Assembly (NCBI RefSeq): GCF_041080625.1
Contig: NZ_CP163518.1
Location: 1,302,001 to 1,366,000 of the forward strand
Direction of reading: 5' to 3'
DNA length: 64,000 nucleotides
Source: Streptomyces sp. CG1
GTDB taxonomy: Bacteria > Actinomycetota > Actinomycetes > Streptomycetales > Streptomycetaceae
Shown: one piece after another, positions 35,347 to 45,000 of the stretch
How positions within the stretch are numbered: the stretch's first letter is position 1
How the letters are laid out: each line of letters begins with the position of its first letter
The notes under the pieces: model-generated
Told to the model about the DNA's origin: nothing
What the model saw: the letters and a program-made list of their open reading frames with translations, nothing else
The model's database searches: none
Position numbers and translations under genes: made by a program

Positions 35347-35925
35347 TCAAGCGTCCGGCCAAGGGTTGATGCCGAGCCCACGCAGACGGGCCTCTTCCCT
35401 GCGATGCACGAATCTGGGACGGGTGACACCGCCCAGGAATCCCTCGTTGAAGGGATACGGCTGTTCTTCACTGAAGATCCGAAGCAGCAACTCCGCCATG
35501 CCGCAGTCGAACTCGATGAATGCCTCGCCGTCGAGACCGCCGGAGTCCCAGACGACGACCGGCCACTTATCCGGATCACTGCCGCGGGTGGACCAGCACA
35601 GAACGTTCTGGTTCGAATCCTCCCCCCAGCAGATCAGACTTCCCGCTGCCGGCCAGGTCGGATACGGCGCCGAAACGTCCTCCAGCCAGTCCGGGGACGA
35701 GACGAACCAGACGTCATGGGGCCCGTCACCCGGGGCGCCCTCGTTCTGGCGGGAGATGGCGAGGCCGTCCTCGATCACGCCTGATCCGTAGACGGACATG
35801 AAGTCCCGGAAATCGGAGGGGAAGTCGCAGCCCCATACTTCGCGCGTCTGGCGCCAGTCGATGACGTCACCCGCACCATCGTGCGGAGGCATCAAGGTCA
35901 TGAGCTTGCGGATGTTCTCGTTCAC
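35347..35925 (-). CDS. SUKH (SMI1/KNR4) family immunity protein
   Basis: GTG at 35925 behind GGAGGAGG opens a 192-aa protein. The SUKH pattern is clear: WGCDFPSDFRDFMSVYGSGVI near residues 30-50, GSLICWGEDSNQNVLCWSTRG and DKWPVVVWDSGG near 110-135, then an acidic C-terminal part. SUKH proteins neutralise polymorphic toxins of contact-dependent or Rhs systems. It lies furthest from the Rhs gene in a row of related genes, so it is best read as an orphan immunity gene against a toxin tip no longer encoded here. It appears intact. Confidence 0.82.
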   Translation of the reverse strand: MNENIRKLMTLMPPHDGAGDVIDWRQTREVWGCDFPSDFRDFMSVYGSGVIEDGLAISRQNEGAPGDGPHDVWFVSSPDWLEDVSAPYPTWPAAGSLICWGEDSNQNVLCWSTRGSDPDKWPVVVWDSGGLDGEAFIEFDCGMAELLLRIFSEEQPYPFNEGFLGGVTRPRFVHRREEARLRGLGINPWPDA

Positions 35926-36038
35926 TTCTCCTCCTCCTCGGTGCCGCGCAGGTTCACCTCCTACGCGGCACCCGGCCGGGCGGGTTCGGCACGTCCTACG
36001 TACTGCGGCGTGTCCCCGACCGGAACCTCGTCCCCGGC

Positions 36039-36326
36039 TCACGGGCCGCGCAAGAACTCCAGATCTGCTGGACGGAGCGATGGGTTCAACCCATCCAGCA
36101 GATCGCCATAGGCTGACTCCGCAACCGGCGGGGTGCTCACCGAAAGGTACTCATCGATTTCCCCCCCGTCATAGACCTCGACAAAGGCACGGTAGTCCTC
36201 GGGCAACCGCAGACCCGACTCCTCGAACAGCGCATCCCAGTCGACGTGGTCACCACCGATCGGAGGCGCTTCGAGTACCTGGCCAAGGCTCAGGATCGCG
36301 GGGTGACTCATAGCCGGGTGGCCCAT
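36039..36326 (-). CDS. Truncated SUKH family protein
   Basis: This 95-aa frame starts with ATG 36326 after AGGGAGGA. It holds only the first half of a SUKH domain (WDALFEESGLRLPEDYRAFVEVYDGGEIDEYLSV, then LLDGLNPSLRPADLEFL) and stops with no homologous continuation in other frames that I can see. Family members have 130-190 residues. It may be a nonfunctional remnant in the immunity array, though a short expressed protein is possible because the start signals are good. Confidence 0.6.
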   Translation of the reverse strand: MGHPAMSHPAILSLGQVLEAPPIGGDHVDWDALFEESGLRLPEDYRAFVEVYDGGEIDEYLSVSTPPVAESAYGDLLDGLNPSLRPADLEFLRGP

Positions 36327-36811
36327 GTACGAGTCCTCCCTCGTAGAACATCCACTGCGCTACTGGCCGGCGACGGGGGTGTCGGCGGCGGTTCGACTGT
36401 CCTGGTACTGATGGAAGTCCCGGCTGGTGGCGGCTTACACGCCCACCGGCTAGGCGTCGGGCTCGCCGACGGTACGCCAGTAAAAGCCCTCGCTGTGGGA
36501 CGAGTTGCCCCAGGAGATCGGCCCACAGGGTGCCGGAAATGGAGGAACGGAGTGGATTCGGTGTCCCCCTGCCCTCGGCCGGAAGTCTCTGGCCCCGGAT
36601 CAGGTTGCGTCGACGTCCCCCGCAGGGTTCGCCACGCCGGGCACGAGGAGCGAGAAGTACGGGACGAACTCCCCCGGCCAGAAGTATCCCGCCAGTTCCT
36701 TGTAGTCCACGGCAGCGCAGTACCGAGGTCCGACTCGATCAGCTTCCGGTCGACCGTGAAACGCCGGGACCGGAGCAGCCCAACGATGCGGGTGTCATAC
36801 ACCTGGCTCAT
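36308..36811 (-). pseudogene. Decayed SUKH immunity gene
   Basis: The frame starts MSQVYDTRIVGLLRSRRF and KLIESDLGTALP. The family pattern then continues in another frame (VDYKELAGYFWPGEFVPYF, LLVPGVANPAGD), and again further on as ISWGNSSHSEGFYWRTVGEPDA followed by TAG where the family has Trp. At least one frameshift and one nonsense codon are therefore present. The single long frame that spans the region is low-complexity sequence and not a real product beyond its first 33 residues. Confidence 0.7.
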
Positions 36812-36946
36812 GCCATTACTCCGTTACTGCGGGATAGTCCAACTCCCCATCCCTCACCGCCCTGGCGGCAGCAACAGCCGACTGCAGTACCCGCGTTTCC
36901 AGGATCCCGGGGGATCGTATTCGATCAGTGACCACGCTAAAGGAGC

Positions 36947-37444
36947 TCAGTCAACGAGTTCTAGGGGGTATGGCCGCGAAGGCCACTCCGGCATCCAGTC
37001 GGTCTCGATCGCTCCCGAGAGCATCGCCGGAAACCATTCTTCGAAACTGAGATCGGAGTCGTACCAGTCGTGCCAGTTCCTGCGGAAGGCAGAGACGGTC
37101 CATCGACCGGATTCGCGGGGAATAAGGAACAGTTGGTCACCTTCGACGGTATTTCCCCAAAGGAGTACTCCCTGCGCCGAGGGCAGGACACGGCATGGCA
37201 CCGTCGACGACTTCTCCATTCGACGCCCCATTCGCTCAGCATAGGAGCGGATCTTCCGGGCACCGCAAAGGAAGATGTAGTCGCAGATGACTGTGTCCCC
37301 GTACGCCCCGGCAACTTCAACGAAGGCCAGTGGAAACTGCACACCCCACTCTGCTTCCGCCTCTCTCAGCTGTTCCTCTTCTCCGTGGCGAACAGGACCG
37401 CCGAGAAGAGGCAGGAGAGCGTCGACAATTTTTGTGGAACTCAT
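36947..37444 (-). CDS. SUKH family immunity protein
   Basis: ATG 37444 gives 165 aa (TTG and GTG codons lie three and six bases upstream). The pattern EAEAEWGVQFPLAFVEVAGAYGDTVI is the N-terminal SUKH motif. GVLLWGNTVEGDQLFLI with RWTVSAFRRNWHDWYD is the central part, and SFEEWFPAML the terminal helix. It is intact and, like its neighbours, reads away from the Rhs gene. It probably protects against a different Rhs or CDI tip, since two other genes are coupled more closely to the Rhs toxin here. Confidence 0.82.
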   Translation of the reverse strand: MSSTKIVDALLPLLGGPVRHGEEEQLREAEAEWGVQFPLAFVEVAGAYGDTVICDYIFLCGARKIRSYAERMGRRMEKSSTVPCRVLPSAQGVLLWGNTVEGDQLFLIPRESGRWTVSAFRRNWHDWYDSDLSFEEWFPAMLSGAIETDWMPEWPSRPYPLELVD

Positions 37445-37814
37445 CACCAAATCCCGTGACTGCAGTAGCTACCTGATGCCGTTGCGTTGTTTTGGACAAC
37501 GCACTCCTCTTGGGTGGCATCGCTAGTGAAATAGTCTACTGCCGTCGGCACAGGGGAGTTCTCATTTCCATCTCCCCATGCGCCGCGAAAGTCCCAAGGT
37601 CGGGCCACCAGAGTCGACGGCACCCACGGCTCGCAACGCTTCGGTAGCCATAGAGGAAGATCGGAGAGGCGCGACCGCGCCGTCTCCTCGATCAGGTAAC
37701 CGGCCCGTCCCTTTCCGCCGCGACGAACAGGGACGGGCACTGCCACATGGGGATCAGCCAAGGGCACGGCTCACGTATGGGGAGCCGCCGCTCCCTTGGC
37801 GTCAGCCCGCCGCC
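37445..37814 (-). other. 370-bp region without a convincing gene
   Basis: A 107-codon open frame runs through it on the minus strand, but its protein sequence (Pro-rich start, then CEPWVPSTLVARPWDFRG) matches no family I know. It could be a remnant of a displaced toxin tip. Nothing else is visible. Confidence 0.4.
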
Positions 37815-38438
37815 TCAGAGATTTTCAGAGAGCGCATGCACACGGGAAAGCACAGCTGTTACCCGCGAATATCCCGATTCGTTGAGGGCACGAAGTTGGT
37901 CGTCACCGGCCCCTCGTCGAAGGAGTTCCAGTGTGGTCACTTGGTCCCGCAACTCCAGTGCCTCCATGGGTGTCAGTTCGGGTTGCTCGGGGGCCGGATA
38001 GAAAATGGTTGCCTGGTCCTCTCTGGGATACAGCAGGGCGTCGACTTCTTGATGAATATCCAAAATCAGGGACGAGCACCACCGTGCCCACTCTCCGACT
38101 CGGAAGTCGTTCACGAAAGCTCTCAGGACCATTTCCTCGGCCATGGAGAAGACTTCGCCCAATTCCTCGTGGAAGCTTTCCACCAGCGGCCGCTCGACAT
38201 TTTCGCGCAGCGGCTCCAGCACCTCGGCCAGGGATTCCTGTTCCACTTCCAGCGCACGCAGTGGCTCGGTGACCCGCTCGTCGAGCCGGTGACCGGAACG
38301 GGCCTCGATGAGCGGCACGATCTTGAAGAGACACATCGAGGCGAAGCGGATGAGGGAGTCTTGCTGTGCTGTACGCAGAGCCTGGGCCAGTGACGCGTGG
38401 GACACGTCCAGAGGTACGTGGTTCACCGGAGGAAGCAC
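37815..38438 (-). CDS. Unknown acidic protein, possible immunity gene
   Basis: This 207-aa, mostly helical, Glu-rich protein shows no membrane helix or signal peptide (KIVPLIEARSGHRLDERVTEPL, LEPLRENVERPLVESFHEEL). The start overlaps the end of the preceding gene by 16 bp, and that gene in turn overlaps the Rhs toxin stop, so all three are translationally linked. I do not recognise a family. The linkage suggests that it is part of the immunity unit of this Rhs toxin, or a partner of the first immunity protein. Confidence 0.65.
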   Translation of the reverse strand: MLPPVNHVPLDVSHASLAQALRTAQQDSLIRFASMCLFKIVPLIEARSGHRLDERVTEPLRALEVEQESLAEVLEPLRENVERPLVESFHEELGEVFSMAEEMVLRAFVNDFRVGEWARWCSSLILDIHQEVDALLYPREDQATIFYPAPEQPELTPMEALELRDQVTTLELLRRGAGDDQLRALNESGYSRVTAVLSRVHALSENL

Positions 38439-39049
38439 TCACGAAGATCGCTAGCGACGTTACCGGCGAAGCCTTCGGTCTCCTCCCGAAGTCGCATCGT
38501 GATTGCCTGAGCCGCATCTCCCTGCCCCAGCCCCATGAGTAGGTCATAGGTCCGGGCACGCTCGCGCCTTTCCCGCGCGACCCGGCTGTCCGCAGGGCTC
38601 CGTTCCTGAAGGGCCAACAGCTCGTCCAGGAACGTCGCAACCTCCTCGGCGGCATCCAGGCATCGAAGAACATGGTCGTTCTGGCGGTCAAGCAGCATTT
38701 CTCCTGCGTTGAGAGTGGCCACAACGCCATCCAGCACGACCGTCTCTATGGCGCTGCCTTCCAATTCCTCCAAAAGCGAGGAGCTTAGGACCGGGAACGA
38801 GTCGATGGTTGAAACGCGAGCTGGAAGATCATCCGACGGCGCTCCCGCCGCCCACGACCAGAGGTCCTCGTTGAAGGATCTCAGCAACTCTTGCTGCACT
38901 CCCCACGAATCCGGAACAGGAAGCTCCAACACCGCAGGGAGTACACGGGAGGACGCCGCGATCGCCAGGATCTCGGGTCCGCCACTCGGTAGCGCATCGA
39001 GGGCCGGCGCAAGGGTCCGTTTCAGCAAGGGGCCCGAAAGTGGATTCAT
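38423..39049 (-). CDS. Unknown protein coupled to the Rhs toxin, likely cognate immunity
   Basis: ATG 39049 overlaps the Rhs stop codon (ATGA), giving a 208-aa cytoplasmic helical protein (MNPLSGPLLKRTLAPAL start). In polymorphic toxin loci the gene directly after the toxin is normally its specific antidote, so this is the best candidate. It is not SUKH and matches no immunity family I can recall. The similarity in size and helical content to the following gene raises the possibility of an old duplication, but no clear residue match is seen by eye. Confidence 0.7.
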   Translation of the reverse strand: MNPLSGPLLKRTLAPALDALPSGGPEILAIAASSRVLPAVLELPVPDSWGVQQELLRSFNEDLWSWAAGAPSDDLPARVSTIDSFPVLSSSLLEELEGSAIETVVLDGVVATLNAGEMLLDRQNDHVLRCLDAAEEVATFLDELLALQERSPADSRVARERRERARTYDLLMGLGQGDAAQAITMRLREETEGFAGNVASDLRECFLR

Positions 39050-42000
39050 TGACCGGCCGCCCACGTCAGCCATTTATTCCAGTCCTCCCACATGAACATA
39101 CGCTGACCGATCGCCCAACGAGGACCTTCTTGGAAGGGGCCCGTCATGGTGGCGCCAGTTTCATTCAGCAGAGGGTAGCACCTACCTGGGCACGAGTTCT
39201 TGTCCACAGCCCCTGCCAGCGGCAGCCACCCCATCGACGCTATGAAGTTCAATCCGTCGCTCTCAGCATGTTCATCGGGACGATTCGGAGCAATATCGAG
39301 CCCCCAATCCTCCGCCTGTGCAGCCTGCGCCGGGCTGAGCCGTTGGCTGGCGGCCAGCACAAGGTGGTAAGCGTCATCACCGGTCACACTCGGATCGAGA
39401 GCCCAAATGACGCTGGAACTTCTGGCCTTCGCGGCGCGACGATCGAGAATCCCGCCATGGATGGCGTCTACGATCTCACGGGCCGACTCTGCCTCCGAAA
39501 ATGTCCCGCCGACATCCGAATGGAGAACCTGGCCAGTCTGCAATTGGGCGGGGAACGAAGTCGTAAGCCCCGCTCCTGCGGAAAGGTCGACCGGTGTGAT
39601 GGTACTGGACCCTGCCCCCGCGGAGGCATCGACCGGCGTAACCAAAGTCGTCCCCGCTCCCGCGGACGCAGCAACCGGTGTGACCAGAGTCGTGCCCAGC
39701 CCCGCAGAAGGATCAACAGGAAGGGTGGTTCCGAGTCCGCCCGACGGTTCGCCGGCCGCCATGATCGCGGTGCCCCCGTTGGATACGGGAACGTGGGCCG
39801 TGGCAGTAGTACCCCTGCCGTGGAGCTTGACGGGTGCAGTGTCGGAGGGCCCTGTCGCCGCGGTCTTGGTGCCGACCTCGGCGTGGGTGCCCGGGCCGGT
39901 GGCCTGCCCGGTCGGGGCGGGGCCGGGGTTCTCTCGCAGGCCCATCTGGGCTGTCGGTGGCGGGGGCGGGGGCGGGGCCTGGCCGACGGTGTCGCAGCTG
40001 CCGTAGCCAGCGAAGAGGGCACCCGCAGCAATGCCGCCCAGCCAATCGCCGAGGGCGCCACCGCCGTAATAAGTCCCTAGTCCGCCCAGAATGCCAGAGC
40101 CGCCTTCGGAGACCCAAGAGTTACCGGAGTATCCGTCGCTGTGGCCGTAGGTGTTGTTGAACTGGGAGATATAGCCGTTGGCGGGGTCGTACTGGTAGTC
40201 GGAGGAGCTGCTGCTGTCGTCCATCTGGCCCGGATTGTTCGGGTCGGATGTGGCGGGGTTCCAACCGTTTGCGATGTTCTGCCAGTAGAACTCGTTGTAG
40301 TCGTACGGGGATGAGTAGTCGGGGCTGTAGTCCGAGGTGTACGAGTAGCCGCTCCCGTCGCCGCCCCCGCCGCCTGTGGAGCAGGCGTTGTTGCCGCTGG
40401 GATCGGTGTTGGCCAGGGGGTCGGCGTTGCCGTAGGCGTAGGGGTTGCCGGCGGGCGAGGGGATGGGTGCCTGGGTGCTCGCGTCGTGGCTGGTGAAGTT
40501 GCCGGTGCCAGGGTCGTACCAGCGGCTGGCGGTGGCCACACGATGCGTGCCGGGGTCGGTCCAGCCGCCTTGGTAGCCGAGATGGTGTTGGGTTCCTGCG
40601 CTGGCGGTGGTCTTGCCGAACGCGTCGTAAGCGGTGGATCCGGTCAGGGTGGTGCCGGTGGCGGTGAAGGTGGCGGTCAGGTCGCCGTGTTGGTTGGTGT
40701 AGGCCAGCGTTGCACCCGATCCGCCGCTGACGCTGATGAGTTGACCGTCGGGGGTGCGGCCGTAGGTTTCGGTTCCGTCAGCGACGATGGCGTTGTCTGT
40801 ACCGTTGTAGGTGAAGGTGGCGGCTCCGGCGGTGGCCAGACGGCCGAGGCTGTCGTGGGTGTAGGCGGTGGTGCCGTCGTTGGCCAGTTGGTCGAAGGCG
40901 TCGTGGGTGAGGTTTTCAGTGCTGCCGTTGGTGACGGAGGCCAGGGTTCCGCGGGCTGTGTAGGCGTAGCTGGTGGTGGCTGCGCCGGTGGTGGCGGTGA
41001 GCCGGTCGCGGGCGTTGTAGGTGGCGTTGGTGGTGGTGGTCCCGGTGGTGGTGCTGGTGCGGTTGCTGGCCGCGTCGTAGCCGTAGCTGGTGGTCGTGGA
41101 GCCGTTGGTAGCCGAGGTCAGGCGTCCTGCTTGGTCGTAGCCATAAGTGCTGGACGCGGCTCCGGCTGTGCCGGTGGTGGTCTGGGAGGTGATGTGGCCG
41201 GCTGGGTCGTAGCCGTAGGCGGTCGAGGCTTCGCTGGCTCCGCCGGGGGCGGTGAGGGTCTGGCCGGTCAACCGGTGCTGGGCGTCGTAGCTGAGTGCCT
41301 GGCTGGCAGTGCCGCTGCTGCCGTAGGCGATGTTGGTGACCTGTCCGATGGTGTTGCGGGTGTAGGTCAGAACAGCGCCGGTGAGTGGGTCGGAAGCGGT
41401 GGCCAGGCGGCCTGCGGCGTCGTAGGTGTAGGCGGCGGTGCCGGCCTTGTCGGTGCGGGAGGACGTCTGGCCGTTGGCGTTGTAGGTGTAGCTGGCGCTG
41501 CCGGAGGGGCCGGCGGCTGACAGGAGCTTGCCGCGGTCGTCGTAGGTGTAGGTGTTGGTGCCGTTCGGGGCGCTGGCTGAGGTGAGGCGGCCGTCGGTGT
41601 CGTAGCCGAACGAGCGGGCGGTAGTTGTGGCTTCGGCTCCGCTGCCGGTCTGGCCGGTGAGATGACCGTCGGCGTCGTAGGTGCTGGTCTGGGTGACGTT
41701 GCCAGGTCTGGTGAGGGTGACCGGATGGCCGTCGGCGTCGTAGGCGATGGTGGTCGTGCGGTCCGAGGCGTTGAGGAAGTCCGACGTGGATGGTTCGATG
41801 GTCGATTCGGGCGCACCGAGGGGGTTGTAGGTGGTGATGGTGGCGTTGTTGTTGCCGTCGGTGTAGCGGGTGGGCAGCCCTGCGGCGTCGTGGCCGAAGC
41901 CGGTGGTGATGGTGGCGGAGGCTGAGACCGGTTCGGTCTGCTGCACCAGGTTGTTCGACGCGTCGTAGGCGTAGGTCGTGGTGTTGCTGTCCGCGTTGGT

Positions 42001-45000
42001 GACCGAGGTGGCGTTGCCGGCCGGGTCGTAGGCGTAGGCGCTGGTGGCCAGGGTTTTGCCGGAGCTGTCCAGACTCGTCGTTGCGGTCAGTCGCCGGGCC
42101 AGGTCGTAGCCGTAGGTGGTGGCGGTGTTGTCGGGCAAGGCCGTCTTGGTGACCTGGCCGTCGAGGTTGTAGCTGTAAGTGGTGGTGCGGCTGAGGGGGT
42201 CGGTGGTGGTGAGTCGGTCCCCGGCGGCGTCGTAGGTGGCGTTGCTTCGCTGGCCCCCGGGCATCGTGACCGAGGTGCTGTTGTTGGCTTCGTCGTAGCC
42301 GAAGCTGGTGGTGTTCGTGGTGGTGGACGGCTGGCGGACGACGTCGCTGACGGTCAGGATCCGGCCGAGGTCGTCGTACGTGGCATCACTGGCGGCGCCG
42401 GTTGGGTCAGTGACCGAGAGTCGTTCGCCGTCGGTGTCGTAGGTCTTGTGCGTGGTGGGCGACGTGCCACCGACGGCGGGCTGGACGGTCTGGGCAAGAT
42501 CCCCGAGCTGGTCGTAGGTGAAGTTGGTGGTGTTGCCGAGCCCGTCGGTGCTGCCGGTGATCCGGCCGTTCGCGTCGTAGGCGGCCGTAGTGGTCGGCGT
42601 GATCGCGGTGGCGGACCCGGGCGGGGTGTAGGCGGGCGCGGAGGCCGCTATCTGTTCGGAGTCCTTGTCGAAGGTGTAGGTGGTGATGTTGCCGTCGGGA
42701 TTGTCGGCCGAGGTCTTGTCGCCGAAGGTGTCGTAGCCGTACAGCGTGATCGGGTGGACCTGTTGCGGCGCGCTCCCGTTCGCCTCGGCATTGACCACGG
42801 GGGCGGTGATCTGGGTGAGCCGGCCGGCTGGGTCGTGGAGGTAACTGGTGGTGTAGGCGGCTGCGTTGGCTCCGGTGACGTTGCCGCGCGGGTCAGTGGT
42901 GGACGTCTGGTAGCCGCGCTCGTCGTACGTGGAGGTGGTGACCAGGTTCGTCGAGCCGTTGTGCACGGTCTTCGAGGTCTGGTCGCCGATGGCGTCGTAG
43001 GCGTAGTCGGTCTGCTCGGTGACCCCGCCGCCGGTCTGTGATTGGGAGGTGAGGTTGCCGTCCGCGTCGTAGCTGTAGGAGGCGGTGCGGTGCAGGCCGT
43101 AGGGGTCGAAGGTCGAGGCCGTGGTGAGACCGGCGGGATCGACGGTGTAGTCGGTTTCGACTCCGGCGTTGGTGTCCTGCTGCTCGGTCAGGTTGCCTGC
43201 GCCGTCGTGGGCGTAGGCGTGCAGGATCTTGGTGGTGGTGGAACCGTCAGGCTTGTGGAAGTTGCTCAGGTAGCTCTCGATGAGCTGGTGGTTCCAGTTG
43301 TAGTAGTAGCCGGTGGTCCTCCCCATGGAGTCGGTGTCGGAGGCGAGCAGGCCGGACGGGTCGTAGGCGCGTGAGTCGACCACCAGTGATGTCGGCGAGG
43401 TCGGGTTGACCGGGTCGCCGGTGAAGTTGGTCAGGGTGGTGGTGAGCAGTTCCCCGGTCGGCGAGTAGGCGTAGGCGTATGAGGTGCCGTCCGGGTGGTT
43501 CTGCGCGGTGCGGTTGCCGTAGGCGTCGTAGCCGTAGGAGGTGGCTCGGTTGGCCGGGTCGGTGGCGGAGGCGAGCTGGTCGTAGGAGTTGTACGTCCAG
43601 CTGCTGGTGCGGGTGGCATCCCCACCGGTGGTGTCCGCGACCGCCTGGGAGGTGGTGTTGCCGTCCGCGTCGTAGGCGTACGTGATCTGCGGGGTGTGGG
43701 TGGTGCCGGCGACGGCGTCGGTGGTGGCCGGGCCGGTCCGGGTGATGAGGCGGTCTTGGCCGTCGTAGGTGTAGCTGCTGGTGACGCCTGCCGGGTAGGT
43801 GTCGGAGACCTCGGTCTGGGTCAGGCGGTCGCCGAGGTTGTCGTAGGTGTAGGTGGTCTTCAGCCCCGATGGTGAGGTGACCTGGGCTAGGTCGCCGGCG
43901 CTGTCGTAGGCGTAGGTGGTCGTCTCGCCCCTGGGATCCTTGGAGGTGGCCGGCAGGCCGGCGGGTTCGGTGCCGCCGCCGATGGCGGACTCGGTGCCGG
44001 CTGTGTAGGTGCTGGTGGTGACGTGGCCGTCGGGATCGGTGGTGGTCAGGGGGTCGCCGGCTGTGGAGTAGGTGTGGGTGGTGGCGTTGGTGGTGTCGGT
44101 GGGGCCGGAGGAGCGGCCGTCCGCGGTGGAGGTGGCTTCGTCGTTGCGCGGATCGGTTGCGGCGTAGGTGCCGGTCGCCGGATAGGTGGCGTAGCTGGTG
44201 GTCGAGTCACCGTGCATGTCGCTGTTGGTGCTCGACAGGACGTCGCCGCGGGTGTTGTGGGTGGTGGCGGTAAAGTTGCCGTCCGGGTCGGTGAGGTTGG
44301 AGACGAAGCCGCCGGTGTCGTAGCCGTACGAGGTGGTGTAGCCGAGCGCGTTGGTGGTGGAAACCAGGCGGCCGCTGTTGCCGGGGTCGTAGCGGTAGGT
44401 CAGGGTCTTGCTGCCGGGGTCGGTGACCGACGCGGTGGTGACCGGGGTGGCACCGGTGGAGGCGCCCCGGGCCGCGTACTGGTTGGCGATGGTGGTGGCG
44501 TCCAGGGCGCGGTTGAAGGTCGCTACTTCGGCGATGGAGCCGTTGAAGTATCCCTGGGCGTTGTTGGACGGCAGGGCGGGCCAGGAGCCGGAGAGGTAGC
44601 CTGCGCCGATGGAGACGTAGGGCTCGCCGGTGAAGTCGAGCTGACTGCCGGTGCGGGTGTCTGCCTGCTGGCCGTCGAGGCTGAGGGTCTGCTTTCCGCT
44701 GGTGTTGGCGGTGAGTACGACCTGGTGCCACTGGCCGTCGTTGACCGTGGCGGAGGACTGCATCGGCGAGAGGTGGCCGTCCCACCACTGACCGTAGAGG
44801 TACCCGTCGGATCCGATGTACAGCGCGGGGGTGTAGTTGGCGCTCAGTGTGGTGCCGATGACGCCGCTTTGGTAGCTGAACAGCGTCTCCCCGGCGGTGC
44901 TGGTCTTGAACCACAGCCCGATGGAGAAGTTCGCCGTGACCTTGCCGCTGTAGACGGTGGTGGACGGCAGACTCAGGTAGGAGCTGGTGCCGTTGAAGCC

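Noticed and set aside
36360..36811. Intact 167-aa protein in the SUKH array
   Set aside because: Most of that frame is low-complexity Pro/Ser/Thr sequence; the true SUKH pattern jumps between frames and meets an amber codon, so it is a pseudogene.
37444..37767. 107-aa minus-strand frame as a gene or displaced toxin tip
   Set aside because: No start signal or recognisable domain; recorded only as a feature-poor gap.
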